This document shows, piece by piece, positions 12,101 to 22,602 of a DNA stretch of 64,000 nucleotides; position 1 is the stretch's first letter; every line of letters starts with the position of its first letter. Both the position numbers and the translations under genes were made by a program. The stretch is from Larus michahellis. Lineage: Eukaryota; Chordata; Aves; Charadriiformes; Laridae. The stretch lies in contig NC_133910.1 in NCBI RefSeq assembly GCF_964199755.1, positions 13,214,711 through 13,278,710 of the forward strand. Reading direction: 5' to 3'. A model generated the notes under the pieces. It saw only the letters and a list, made by a program, of their open reading frames with translations, was not told the origin of the DNA and searched no databases.

Positions 12101-15100
12101 TCTCAAAACAGACTGGGCCTTAATATTGGATAGCTCGACTACGTATTAGTTCGAGAAGGCAGCTCTGTTAACGGCAGAACGGCATGAGCATCTGGCAGCA
12201 GGTGCTCGTACCTTCCTCACCCGCTCGCCCTCCCTGTGTGGGCCGAAAGCAAGGGGTTTGATTAGGACAACGTGAGGGAGGAGGCATCGAGGCGCTGCTG
12301 CAGCCCTGCAGGTTGTTACAGTACCCCAACAGGGGTGGGACTAACCTCCACATTCCCAAACTGCGAGTCACGAGTCCAAGACAGATAGAAGGTTTCTTGA
12401 AGGAAGTCTCGGCTGTTAGCTGGGCAGAAAAATCCAGTAAGATCAGCATCAGAGGTTAAACGTTACTGGTCTGAGGTGTGCAGTGCTACGCAAGCCTACG
12501 CTAGTTAAAAATACACTTAGGAACCAGTAATGTTGTTTTTTTGTAAAAAAAGAAAGTAAATCACAATACCTCTTTACCTGTTGTGAATGGGTCAGGGTGA
12601 GAAGTGAAAGCTTTGTGCTAAAGGATCTCCACTGGCATGCAGACAAAGCCGACATCATTGGCTTTAAAATTCCATTCTCCCAGCAGTCATAAATCAGGTT
12701 AAATAAACTGGCAATGGTATACTGAGTATCTACTGCCTTGAAAGACAAGGAAAATAAACATTAATGCTAGGTGTACTACAGCTTCTATGTGGCTAAAGCA
12801 TTACAACTCAATCCAGGGAAATTCAAGGTAACGGCTAGACGTAATCAGCAGGAGTTAACGTAATGGTATCACGCTGAACCCTTCGGTCAGCCAGACTTAA
12901 ACGTTTCAGCAGATCAGGATATTACTATGGTTTCTAAGCCAGTATCAAAGAAATGTTCTCTGACTTTTTTTGAAAAGCACTTACACGTGGGTCCGGAGAG
13001 CTCTCACCTCTTCCATAGTCAGGTGAATTTCTGAATCGAATACTTACTGATGAACTGGTCAGGGCTGCCTGGACAAGGACGTGCAGCTTCCACTTGAAAC
13101 ATTTTCTCTGCCACCATGAATAAACCTTCTGTTCCGCTTATATTGGAAATGGATGTTCTGTCCCTCCCAAACCCCATCCCCATGGGAAGGAGAAGATAAA
13201 TGCTGCCCCAGGTACAGAACCTGGCCCCAAACTATGCACACGTTAGGTGTCGAGGTTACTCTTTGTTTTACTAGATGCTATCACAATCTACATTTTCATT
13301 CTTTGCAGACACACTAAAGCAATTTCGATTTTCAATGAACAGCAATAAAAAACTAAACATTTCTTTAATACAATTATGGTATCACTTCCAAGGATATTTA
13401 CAAACAAGGCTAATTATTTTACAGATGAATGTGCTTCTGCCATTCTAGTCTACTATATTAATATTATTCTCCAAGCACTATCATGCTTAATGCATGAAAC
13501 ACCGAATAGTAAGGACAGCTGACTCGTTTTAATGTTAGCTGAAAAAAATTGCTCCTATTAAAGGTGAAGGAACGTTAAGAAAATATGCATAGTCATTGAA
13601 TCAAGGAAACTTAAGCACCAATCCACACATGCATCATTGGAGACTGATACCGTCAGGACAATTCCTTGATTTCTCAAATAGCTAAAGAGGACTTCACACA
13701 CAATTAGAAGTGTCATGAATCACGAACCGGGCAACACATCCCAGTGTCCAGATTGGTTCTCTGAAGAATGTAAATACAGAAACTTTGAATGGACGACATG
13801 GATTTAAGTTAACAAGACAAACTGTACCAAATAACTATACACATTTTGGAGGTAATATTCCTCTAACACTGCATAGGAAGTTGAAAAGGATTCTCCTGCT
13901 CCCCATAGGAACTGGATGCCAAAGAGAGAAAGGTGTTTTTTTTCTGATAGGACAGTTAAAAGGCAGAATAAATTTCTGGGCTCAGCCATGCTACATCGTT
14001 GGCGTATTTAGGAATCTCTTGATGAGAAAGTCAGGATTATACAAGAATGGTTTCACCAGACTCCATGACCACCTGTGGAAACTTTACCTATGACATGTTT
14101 GCCATGGTGGGCCTTGTGGTGTTCTGTTTGGGTTTTTTTACTGCATTATTATGAAAAAAGAAAATGTCAGCTGGGAGTGATTACTTGAGAGTCTCCTTCA
14201 TACAGTAATTGAGTTTTACAGAAGCTTGCCATACAATTCAATTGAAAATAAGGTAAACGGGTAATGTTTTTGGTAACTGAGTTACACTGGAAAACATGAT
14301 TCCTGTTGGTAGAGGGTTAAGTGAAACAAAAGGCATACGCATTGGCAAAAGCTAGGAACTGATTAGAACTTAGTTCAGAAAAAGAAAGTGGGGCAAGAGA
14401 CTTAAGAGCATTGGAAAGTAATATATATATTAGTGCTTAATCTAATTGCTATTAGTTTAATAATGATTACATTTTAAAATTATTCTTACTGATCCGTATT
14501 TGACCAGGCAGCCAATATTACCCTTCTGACTGCAATACTGTTACAACAGCTAAGAGGCAGTTATTCTTCTAGATTTAAGTGAAATTAATATAATGGCCAA
14601 TTTCTTTCATATGGCTGTAACTGGCATATGCTTCACTCTGCAAGAAATTAGAACCACAAATTATTTGGATAATTTAATATTCTGCACCAAGTGCCGGTGC
14701 TTGTTAAAAAGCAAGAGAGAGCACTACAAGCTGAAGCCTTCTCTACCCACCAAGACCATTCAAAGGCAGCTCCGCTGTTCCCGTCCTAGCTTTTGGGGAA
14801 TCGCACGGTTGTCGGGCAGAAAGGACAGTCCACACTGCGTGCTTAAGACTTTAGTTCCCTTCCAGTAAAAGGAAGCGTGTCCAGCTGCTGCTGCTTCAAT
14901 GGGGTGCATTTCCAAACCGCTGTATAAACTCGCTTTTCCAGATGTACTCCTGTTTCTGGAGCATGGAATGGGCTCTGGACTTAAGGAGTTTCTAGAACCT
15001 CCGATGTTCTATTTACAGGGCTGCGGACAACGTCTTCCCCCTCCAGTAAAGTCTGTACTCCTCTGCTCTGTATCCTTCGAGACTGAAGGGAGCTTATGCA

Positions 15101-15137
15101 ATAGAGAAAATACTTTCAATCTTTACATAGCTTTTCT
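9165..15137 (-). other. GTF3C4: GTF3C4 probable long 3'UTR
   Basis: This is read on the minus strand, downstream of the GTF3C4 stop. The clearest poly(A) signal is a triple overlapping AATAAA at 9180-9193, which would give a 3'UTR of about 6 kb. Possible earlier signals on the same strand are AATAAA at 10648-10653 and 11375-11380 and ATTAAA at about 13364-13369. Two Pumilio-type TGTAAATA sites lie at 13395-13402 and 15010-15017. Open frames of up to 141 codons here show no recognisable protein and are treated as chance. UTR extent is inferred. Confidence 0.5.
9180..9193 (-). terminator. GTF3C4: Triple overlapping AATAAA poly(A) signal (GTF3C4)
   Basis: On the plus strand this is a TTTA repeat; on the minus strand it reads as three overlapping AATAAA hexamers, followed by a GT-rich stretch (acttgtttgtaatgtctg). 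It is the best-formed 3'-end signal found downstream of GTF3C4. Confidence 0.5.
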
Positions 15138-15202
15138 CTAAAACACAGGAGAATCACAGAACGTGCAAGGTCCTTGCAATAACCTCTTGATCCACTCGGG
15201 AT
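15138..15202 (-). CDS. GTF3C4: GTF3C4 coding exon 5 (C-terminus)
   Basis: 65 bp from acceptor tttgcag to TAG at 15138-15140. It completes Asp792 and reads PEWIKRLLQGPCTFCDSPVF. The closing CxxC and CDSPVF are the known C-terminus of the family. Confidence 0.94.
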
Positions 15203-18200
15203 CTGCAAATAAGAAAACAAGTTGTTTAAAGCTGCAGGTAGAGATGAACACAGGAATGACGACTGAGATGGACAAACTAAATAGTAATCCTGAAACAGTT
15301 TGTATATATTCACCATGCAGGATTAACTGAGAGTTCAGAGGAATCCACCTCCATTTCTGTCTTGACATTTTAAGTAATGCCAGTTTAAAACCCCCTTCAG
15401 TAGGGGACAAAATTAAGGTGAAACAGTCCACGCTATATTACATACTCATCTAAATAGCTATATAGGAAAAAAAATTTAAAGGATCACTATGCTACAAATG
15501 CATCGTTCTCATTTTCTTAACTGAAATTAGATCCTTCATATAAGATCCTTCACAGTCCTTGGTTCCTCTTTCTTTGTCCCTCTCCAATATTAAGGAAAGT
15601 AAGTTTACGGCCTCTCTCCACAGAGGTTTAAGTTCTGTAGTTGATCCTTAGCGCTGACTGGAATACCCACATATTATGGGAAACGGAAAAGTATCACCTA
15701 CACTTTAAGACAAACTGTTAGAGTATTCCATGATTATTTTTTTTAAGTGTACCAGTTGGGAAGAAAACAATTTTCCTGCACAGCTTGTCCTTCCTCAAAC
15801 TCTAAAAATGCAAAGCCAAAAGGTTGACTGGCCCCCACAGCCTGCCATTATTGTCTCTGAACGATGTACTTACTTTTGGCAGGTTTGGGACCTAAGCCAG
15901 CAAGGTGACAACTATTCCTTAATCTGTGCTGGATCAATACAGCTTGCACTGAAATAGAATCTCAATGACCCTCAGCTCTTGCAGAACTGGATGCTAATAT
16001 ATTCATCTTGAATATAAACTAACGGTTGTAGCACTCCAGCACAGATTATGTGTTTACCCAGCTCTCATTAAAATGTCATATTTATAAATTAATTTCTGCA
16101 GTCACTGTTTTGTAATTAACGTATGCCACTAATGCATGGACAACAACAGGACTCTGACATGCAGAGTACTAGTACTTCACATGGTAACTGTCTGAAAGAG
16201 AGAAGTCGGTGAAACGGATTCAAGTCATTTTGCAAATAAATCTTAATAATACATAATCCTGCCCCTTTTGGCCACAGGAACAGTTTACCTTCTGGGGTTG
16301 GATGCCGTGCAATGCTGTCATGAAGCAAACACCTCCTGTACACCAAACTCTGACAGGACTGGTAGGTTAGAAAGCACCTGTGAAAGGACAAGTAGTTTTA
16401 TCAGGAGGCTTGGGGTTCTGTCCTGTTGTTTTGTGACCTGATCCTACGCCCTGACTGGAGGCTGAGTTCTGTTCCCAACAGACCTTCCTTGCTGAGAGCA
16501 AGGGCAGTAATGAGACACATTAAACATGAAAATTAATAATTTATTAATTCAGGTAAATGAAATTTCACAAGTCTACCCAATTATATATGGTCACAAAAAT
16601 GAAAAAGGCCAAAAAATCAATATACCATCGAAAAAAGTTTCATCATTGGCCAAAAAGTTTTAGCATAGAGTAGAAGAGGTGAAAGGCTTGAGGGTTACTG
16701 CAGTGGGGAAGAAGCACGGTGTCTGTAAGGCAATGACTATTTAGCCAAACTAGCACGTTGTATCCGCTAGGCAAAGGTTTTCGTTTGTGACAGATTACTG
16801 ACTTGCCAAGTCTCCAGGGACAATCACCATGTATCTGATACAGTGATACTGGAAGACTTCCTTTTCTAGATGTTCCAGAACTTGTCTGACTTCTCAATGT
16901 GGCTGTTTCCAATCATTTCTTGTTAAATTACTTTGCTTTCAAATGCTGCAGTAGCTAGACCAAACCCTCCTCCTCCATGTGCTGTTCCAAAGGATGACTT
17001 GTGCTTGATTTTTTCTCTCACCTACTTTCTCCCTTCCCCCCTGCTCCCCCCCTGCTTGAAGAAAAAAGATGATCAAAAGCATTTTCTTTTAAAAAACAGC
17101 GTACTGGTAAAAGAACCAAATCCAATCTACAATGCCTGCTCTCTCGTGCAAGAGGGCAGATAACAGCCAGCAAAAATTGCATTTACCTGCAGCATGGATA
17201 ACATACTTCATGTCTTTTTACTCCAACACTAGGAAGTGTGTTATGTTAGCTATTTAAGTATGTTTAAATTATCCAGAGGAGAGCAAAAACTCTTTTAAGA
17301 AGCAATTACCTGAGCCAAATATGTCCGTTGGAGCAGACTGCCTGTTTGCGATCAGTGAATGGCAGGATCTCTTTACACAAGCTGCAGTGCTCTGGAAAAG
17401 TCTGTTTGTTCATTTTCTTTAAGATATGCCCAATCAGCACCTGGGAACACAGAGCAGTCAGCGTTGTTTACAGCAAGACAGCTGCCTACTGAAAGGTGGA
17501 AACTTCCCTCAGGATACTGGGATCTCAGAATATGATACAGGATTCAAGATCTATGCTCTTCACTGAATTTGAAGAAATAAAAGCAGAAGATACAGAATAC
17601 ATCGATAAGTATTAATTTAGCCTCATTTTATGATCATCTAAAGGTTTCTGTCCTACAGTAAAGGGACACAGAACTTAAGAGCAATAGTGTTATGTTAAGC
17701 TACTTGCAAATTTTAAAAGTACTGAAGAAACTGGTATCACACCACTTCAGAGGATGCCACTGACCATTATAGAAATGCTTTCACGTTCACATGCCTATCA
17801 CAATGGATGCGCTAAAAAAAATCCTGTTCAGAAATTACCTGGATGCACGTCTTCAGCAGTCATCTTAAAGTATACATAATGTTTATAGTAGAACATTTAT
17901 GTGATCAAATTTGTCTTTGACATTTCAATAGATATAAAACACATTCCAAGGACCTTTAAAATGTGACAGCAAACTGAACAGATAAAATAGAATTTGGAAG
18001 TCAGCTTTTAATCACTATAAAAACAAGAATCTTGTTACAAGATAAGAAAAGCAACCTCTCAAACCTTCAATTCATAGTAATTGGATGCTAGAAAAACACA
18101 GCAGTTCTGCCAGAATACCCTCCTAGTGAGTTACTGACGGGCGTGCTGTGTGGCCTGCTTGGCTGTAAGTCCAGCAGAGAGAACGCCACACTACCTCAGT

Positions 18201-21200
18201 AACGGGAACGTGCTTCCTTCCTCTGTCTTTCTGGATGCAATGCAAGGGTTCATTTTTAGAGTTCAAGCGATTCAAGGGCTTGGGTACTGCAAAGAACTGT
18301 TCCCTGCTCATACAAAGAGGTACAGAGATATCTGAGACATTCCTGTCATCAAGTCTTAAGGGCCAGGAGGCTGATGGCAGAGTGTTCCCACTGAAGCTCC
18401 CTTTGTCTGATGTCTATACAGAGAAAACTTCACTGCTCAGTGCAAGGTTCATGATCACTTATTTCCTGACACTGATGCTTACTCTACACATTGCAATAGT
18501 CAGGATACTGTCCTTGTAGTTATGCTTTTATTGTTGGTAGGGAGTATTGCAACTTTGGGAAGAGTTCCTGGCCCAGCCAAGCATTCAGTTATGCTTATTT
18601 ATTATAGTTAAATAAATGCAAGCGTGCCCGAAGGTTCAAGTCATGTATGTTATAACGAAGACATTCAGTCAGCTTGGTTAATTGAAAATCCTGCATAAAG
18701 TTCTGAATCACTGGATTTAACTCATAAAACACAATCACTTTCTGAAACTCTGTAACTGATCTTTCCACTGGAGGCTCAAGGGGCAATGACAAGACCTGAT
18801 GTACCACCCGAACAGTCACAGCACTTCCAATTATAAATACTTTAAGAAGTGATACTGCAACTCTTAAAATTAGAACTACAGGCGTAACTGACTACGGCAA
18901 ATACCTAAGTTTAGTTTTGTAGAGAGGATAGATTGAATAAACTTAGCCATGAAAACAAACATCCCTCTCAATCAGTACAAGTTCTAAACCCACGAACAGC
19001 AGCGGAATAACCGTGGTCCTCTCCCTTGTTCTGCAAAATCTCAGGCATGCTTATTCTTTATTGTACCTCATCCAAATTTCAACATCTGTATTTACATTCC
19101 CTCCTACTCCACAATTTCAAGGAAGGACAACTTAAGCTGTCTGTTCTATAGACGCTGCCTGGCAAGGATGACATGATTACAGTTCTCTTTCCCATCCCAA
19201 AGTTGTATTGTCATGACAGATATGGAGGGGGGAGAAAGAAGTCACTTGTCACACCGAATCCCCAGAGCATAGAGGTGCACTTACTCGTGCTGTTCTGTCA
19301 TCATAGCCATCATCGGACATTAAGAAGTCACAGACTCCTCTGGTGGGAATACTGGTGTTTTCTGTAATCCATGTGTGTAGATAAACTTCTCCCAACACCC
19401 GTTTCATGTGTTCTCGTGTCAAGTGCATTTCTACTGCCTCAATTTGTGCCTGTACTTCAAGAAGCTTTTCTTCCATTGGCTCGCGGCCTCCTATGTCACT
19501 TGACTGAGGAAGTGAATCCTCTGCAGTGTCATCTATGTCCATACCTTTGCCTGTGTCACGTAGGCCCTGCTTGCTGGCTTGTTTAGAAGTTCCTTCCTCT
19601 TGATCATCTTCAGTGCTGCCCATCCCAGGGGAATCCGATATCAAGATTTTTGCATCCTCGTGTGAAGGTCTCCACATGACCTCTGAGGGAGCTTTCTGCA
19701 TTGACTGGTACAAAATCCTCAGGAGAAATAGCTTAAACCGCCAGAAGTAAGTAGAACCACAGCTCTCAATCTTTTTATCCAGTGCTTCCTGTAAGAATTG
19801 AGGAATATGCTTATCCTTCAAAATTTTCCAGCGTACAAGGTCTGTCAAGTCCACTTGCCGGAAAAGGTTCTGAACAGAGGATTCCAAGAGCTGTGCAGCT
19901 GCCTCCTCAAAAGTCTTAAGGGTTACAAATTGAACTTGGTAGTTTTTGTTAACCGGGTGCAGACCGTTAGTCATGCCCTCTGTCGTAATAACTGCTAAGT
20001 ACGCACCGCACGGGCTAACAGCTATTCCGTGAGTCCTGACAGAGCCAAACACTTCCGAGAGCTTAATCAGCTGGTGCTCAAACTTTAAGGCAACGTCTGT
20101 GAATATAGGAATCAGCTGCCTTACCTTTCCATCGCTGGAGCACGTATACACCGTGCCGTTCTGTTTGTCTGCAGTCATAGATACGATTGGCAAAGAATGA
20201 AGCCCTGTCACGTGGGAATTATGGACGTTCAGACCTGCTTTGGATATCAACAGGAGACACCAAAACACGTAAGCTCCTCTTGCGGCCACCACTAAGCTAC
20301 AGCTACATTTCTGGTAGGGGTGGTAAAGAGGAATGCATTTGATACTATGCACTGGTAACTGGTCCATTTCTTGCCATAAGACTACGGGTTGTCTCAGCGT
20401 AAAGTAGCCTTTGACTGCTTTTAGATTGACAGGAAGGATCTTAACCGGTCCAAAAGCACTCCCTACAATAAGTCCACTCATCTTTCGGTTGTTATGTTCA
20501 TATTCCCACCAAGACAACACGCTTGGGGAATTTATTCCAGACTCTATGGTATTGCAAGAAGTAATTGATTCCTTACCCAGAAATGGAAGCTGAAATTGCC
20601 AAACTGCAATGTTACTGTTTTCAAAGAGTACTGCTAAGAGCACGCTGCCGACATCCCGGCATTCGTTATTGTGTTTAACCTGCTGAGTGGTGCAGATGCC
20701 CGACCACTCCATGCGCACTGGCGTCTGCATGCTGTGCCGCCGCTGAAATTCCGAGAAGTCTCCTAGTTCTCCCCTGGGAGCGTCAGCCTTAGAAAGTTTG
20801 TAACTGGCTTCGTACAAACGCTCCCCATAGATTTCTGTCAGGTCCACCAGCTGCACCCACTGTAGTCTGTTGAGGTTTGCGTGGATGGTCAACCGATTGT
20901 CCATGGTTAAAGCTGCGAGGAGGCACCTTCCATTGGCGTCACAGCCCAGTGGTGACCAGCTGGAATACTTGAATCCTCGCATTGGTGGCAAGGACTTTCC
21001 TTCGGGGTTGAATACTCGATCTAGCATGAAAGTTTGGCTAACCGTTGGATCCACTGAACTTGCGAATTTTTCCTTACATTCTGCTACCTCTTTTTTTGGA
21101 CCAACCTAAAAGATAACAAAAAGAACTTTTAAAACACTTGTAGAACTTTTAGGAAGACTTTCCCAGAATTAATTCCCACTTGAAACTCCTATCACAACTG

Positions 21201-22220
21201 ATGCTACACTGTTCCAATGGCTAATTAACCTCACTCTTAAATAAGACATAAACTTCACTGTTGGCCTGAATTTGTATAGTTTTGACTCTCAGCTATTGAA
21301 TCTCTATCTGCTGAATCAGAGAGCCTGTTTTCATACTTCTGTTTCTCAACTGTGTACTTAAAGGTACTTGGCGTAACGTTCAAACTGTAAAGCACTCAGT
21401 ATTTCAACTGAAGTTATTACATATTGTCAGCACTGTTCTGGAAAACACATTCAGATCCGCAACAAGAGAGTTGTTATTTCATAAGATAATGACCCAAACT
21501 TGCCACCTCTCTGTGCTAAGGAGTGTAAAAGCCAGAAGCCCCCCTGAAGCCCCAAACAGTCCCTGTTGCAAAAACCTTCCAGCTTAGGTAGCAAACCAAG
21601 AAAGATTTCTACTTAAAATTGTAATGAAGTAATTGTCATCAAAGTACTGGAGCTCAAGTAATTCTTAGAAAAACCGCTAAACTTTAGAATCCCTGAAATC
21701 CACTTGATACTGGATCACGTTGCACCCTGGCATTACTGGGCTATTTATGTTCCCCCCCCCCGTGCTTTGAAACGCATCAAGTGCGGCGTGCGGGGCAGGA
21801 GCGGGCGGGGGGGGAAGGCAGCTCCAGGGGGGTCCCGGGGGGACCTGGCGCGGCGGCCCCGGGCCCGGCGGCCGCTGCCCGCCTCACCTTGAGGAGACAG
21901 GCGGCGGAGGGCGCGGGCACGGCCGTGCGGTGGATCACCATCTCCTGCCCGCCGCTGTGGACGTCGCTGAGCTGCTCCAGCACGGCGATGCTGCGGGCCG
22001 TGCTCACCGACACCCGGTGATCCTCCGACCAGGCCAGCGGCTCCAGCCCGCTGACACCGTGCTGCAGCCGCACCGCCGGCTCCCGCCGCACGGCCGTCAG
22101 CCGGAACCCGGCGCTTGCTGCCGCCGCCGCCTCCTCCACCAGCGAGTCGAGCCCCAGCGGCGGCTCCTCCTCCCCCGCCGACAGTGAGGGGCTGCCCCCG
22201 CGCTCCGCCGCCGCCGCCAT
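15138..22220 (-). CDS. GTF3C4: General transcription factor IIIC subunit 4 (TFIIIC90), complete
   Basis: GTF3C4 is a subunit of TFIIIC, the factor that binds tRNA-type promoters and recruits TFIIIB and RNA polymerase III in the nucleus; the human protein has been reported to have histone acetyltransferase activity. Five coding exons on the minus strand (21888-22220, 19285-21105, 17310-17440, 16289-16377, 15138-15202) join with intact frame to 812 codons plus stop, close to the human length. In order: a low-complexity Ala/Glu-rich N-terminus; the WD-like TFIIIC delta domain beginning at about residue 40 (FRLTAVRREP); an acidic disordered linker at about 601-657; and a C-terminal zinc-binding domain with Cys737, Cys740, Cys754, His758, Cys763, Cys770, Cys778, Cys804 and Cys807. 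It ends in CDSPVF. The start ATG has A at -3 and G at +4. It is head-to-head with DDX31 and tail-to-tail with AK8. Confidence 0.96.
15203..16288. other. GTF3C4 intron 4
   Basis: 1.1-kb AT-rich intron between coding exons 4 and 5. No gene or clear repeat was seen. Confidence 0.8.
16289..16377 (-). CDS. GTF3C4: GTF3C4 coding exon 4
   Basis: 89 bp between acceptor tttcacag and donor GTAAAC. The first G completes Arg762; it then reads CFLTYQSCQSLVYRRCLLHD and ends at HPTPE plus one base of the next Asp codon. It adds three more cysteines of the zinc-binding domain. Confidence 0.93.
16378..17309. other. GTF3C4 intron 3
   Basis: 0.9-kb intron. A minus-strand open frame at 16643-16912 has no recognisable similarity and is taken as chance. 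Confidence 0.8.
17310..17440 (-). CDS. GTF3C4: GTF3C4 coding exon 3 (zinc-binding domain, first half)
   Basis: 131 bp, starting phase 0 after cccag and ending in AG before GTAATT. It reads VLIGHILKKMNKQTFPEHC and continues with CxxC and CSNGHIWL. It supplies the first zinc-ligand cysteines and a CxxxH pair. It is too short and flanked too tightly by stops to show as a long open frame. Confidence 0.93.
17441..19284. other. GTF3C4 intron 2, with an unexplained 98-codon minus-strand open frame
   Basis: 1.8-kb intron, AT-rich. On the gene's own strand, 18595-18891 stays open for 98 codons, has protein-like composition and closes with AATAAA immediately before the stop. I do not recognise the product; see findings. 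Otherwise nothing was seen. Confidence 0.7.
19285..21105 (-). CDS. GTF3C4: GTF3C4 coding exon 2 (large exon)
   Basis: 1821 bp, 607 codons, phase 0 at both ends. The acceptor is ctttttag before GTTGGT; the donor is CGA|GTAAGT. It encodes most of the beta-propeller-like body (for example FKYSSWSPLGCDANGRCLL and VFGSVRTHGIAVSPCGAYL), the acidic linker and the helical segment ending YDDRTAR. The open frame runs past the donor for 11 codons, which are intronic. Confidence 0.96.
21106..21887. other. GTF3C4 intron 1
   Basis: 0.8-kb intron, AT-rich towards exon 2 and strongly GC-rich towards exon 1, where the CpG island begins at about 21775. It contains a C10 run at 21751-21760. Confidence 0.8.
21888..22220 (-). 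CDS. GTF3C4: GTF3C4 coding exon 1
   Basis: 333 bp, 111 codons, phase 0 at the donor (AAG|GTGAGG). It begins MAAAAERGG and includes the conserved block GLEPLAWSEDHRVSVSTARS, ending in LLK. Very GC-rich, as it lies within the CpG island. The variable N-terminus (about 37 residues) differs from mammals, whereas the sequence after FRLTAVRREP is well conserved. Confidence 0.93.
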
Positions 22221-22223
22221 CTT
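22213..22223 (-). promoter_or_regulatory. GTF3C4: YY1-type motif on the GTF3C4 start codon
   Basis: AAGATGGCGGC on the minus strand matches the YY1 consensus and includes the initiator ATG. YY1 sites at or just after the start of translation are frequent in genes of the translation machinery. The DDX31 start also carries ATGGCGGC (22528-22535). Confidence 0.55.
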
Positions 22224-22256
22224 ACCGCCGCCTCACGGGCCGCCCGGGCCCGCAGC

Positions 22257-22266
22257 GCGCATGCGC
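22257..22266. promoter_or_regulatory. NRF1 binding site
   Basis: GCGCATGCGC, a perfect palindromic NRF1 core, lies 37 bp upstream of the GTF3C4 ATG. NRF1 commonly drives CpG-island bidirectional promoters of housekeeping and ribosome-related genes. Confidence 0.65.
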
Positions 22267-22388
22267 CGCCGCCGCCGCTGAAGCCCCCGGCCGCCCCGGC
22301 TTGGGCTGCCCCCGCCGCTGCCTGCGCCGCCCCACGGGGCCCGGGCGGGAGGGCCGGGCTGGGCCGGGCCCCGCCGAGCCCCCGCAGC

Positions 22389-22396
22389 GGGGGCGG
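22389..22396 (+). promoter_or_regulatory. GC box (SP1/KLF-type)
   Basis: GGGGGCGG in the DDX31-proximal half of the divergent promoter. It is a common motif in GC-rich sequence, so functional weight is modest. Confidence 0.35.
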
Positions 22397-22527
22397 CTGT
22401 GGCTGGAGGTGCCGGGCGAGCGGCCGTTTTCCCATGGGGGACCCCCCCGTGTCCGTCTCCCCTCCGCCCTCGCGGGTTGGGCCCGGCCCCAGGGGCGGCC
22501 CCGGGGCCCTGCGGGAGGCGGCGGGCC

Positions 22528-22602
22528 ATGGCGGCGGCAGGGACGCTGCTCCTCAACCTCAGCTCGGCGCCGCGGGGCCGCGGGCCCGGCGCCCCCAGCC
22601 GG
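22528..22602 (+). CDS. DDX31: DDX31 coding exon 1
   Basis: 75 bp, 25 codons, [13 protein letters not shown] to PSR, donor CGG|GTAGGT, phase 0. The similar MAAAxGSL start in the shorter mammalian form supports the start. It is short and poorly conserved, so it is somewhat less certain than the core exons. Confidence 0.75.

Larger units (their letters stand above)
22221..22527. promoter_or_regulatory. Bidirectional promoter of GTF3C4 (-) and DDX31 (+)
   Basis: Only 307 bp separate the two divergent start codons. The segment is GC-rich, has no TATA box, and contains a perfect NRF1 palindrome (22257-22266) and a GC box (22389-22396). The same head-to-head arrangement is known in mammals. Transcription start sites cannot be read from the sequence. 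Confidence 0.85.

Noticed and set aside
16643-16912. 89-codon minus-strand frame in GTF3C4 intron 3
   Set aside because: Not bounded by usable splice sites in frame with exon 3 or 4 and not similar to anything known to me.
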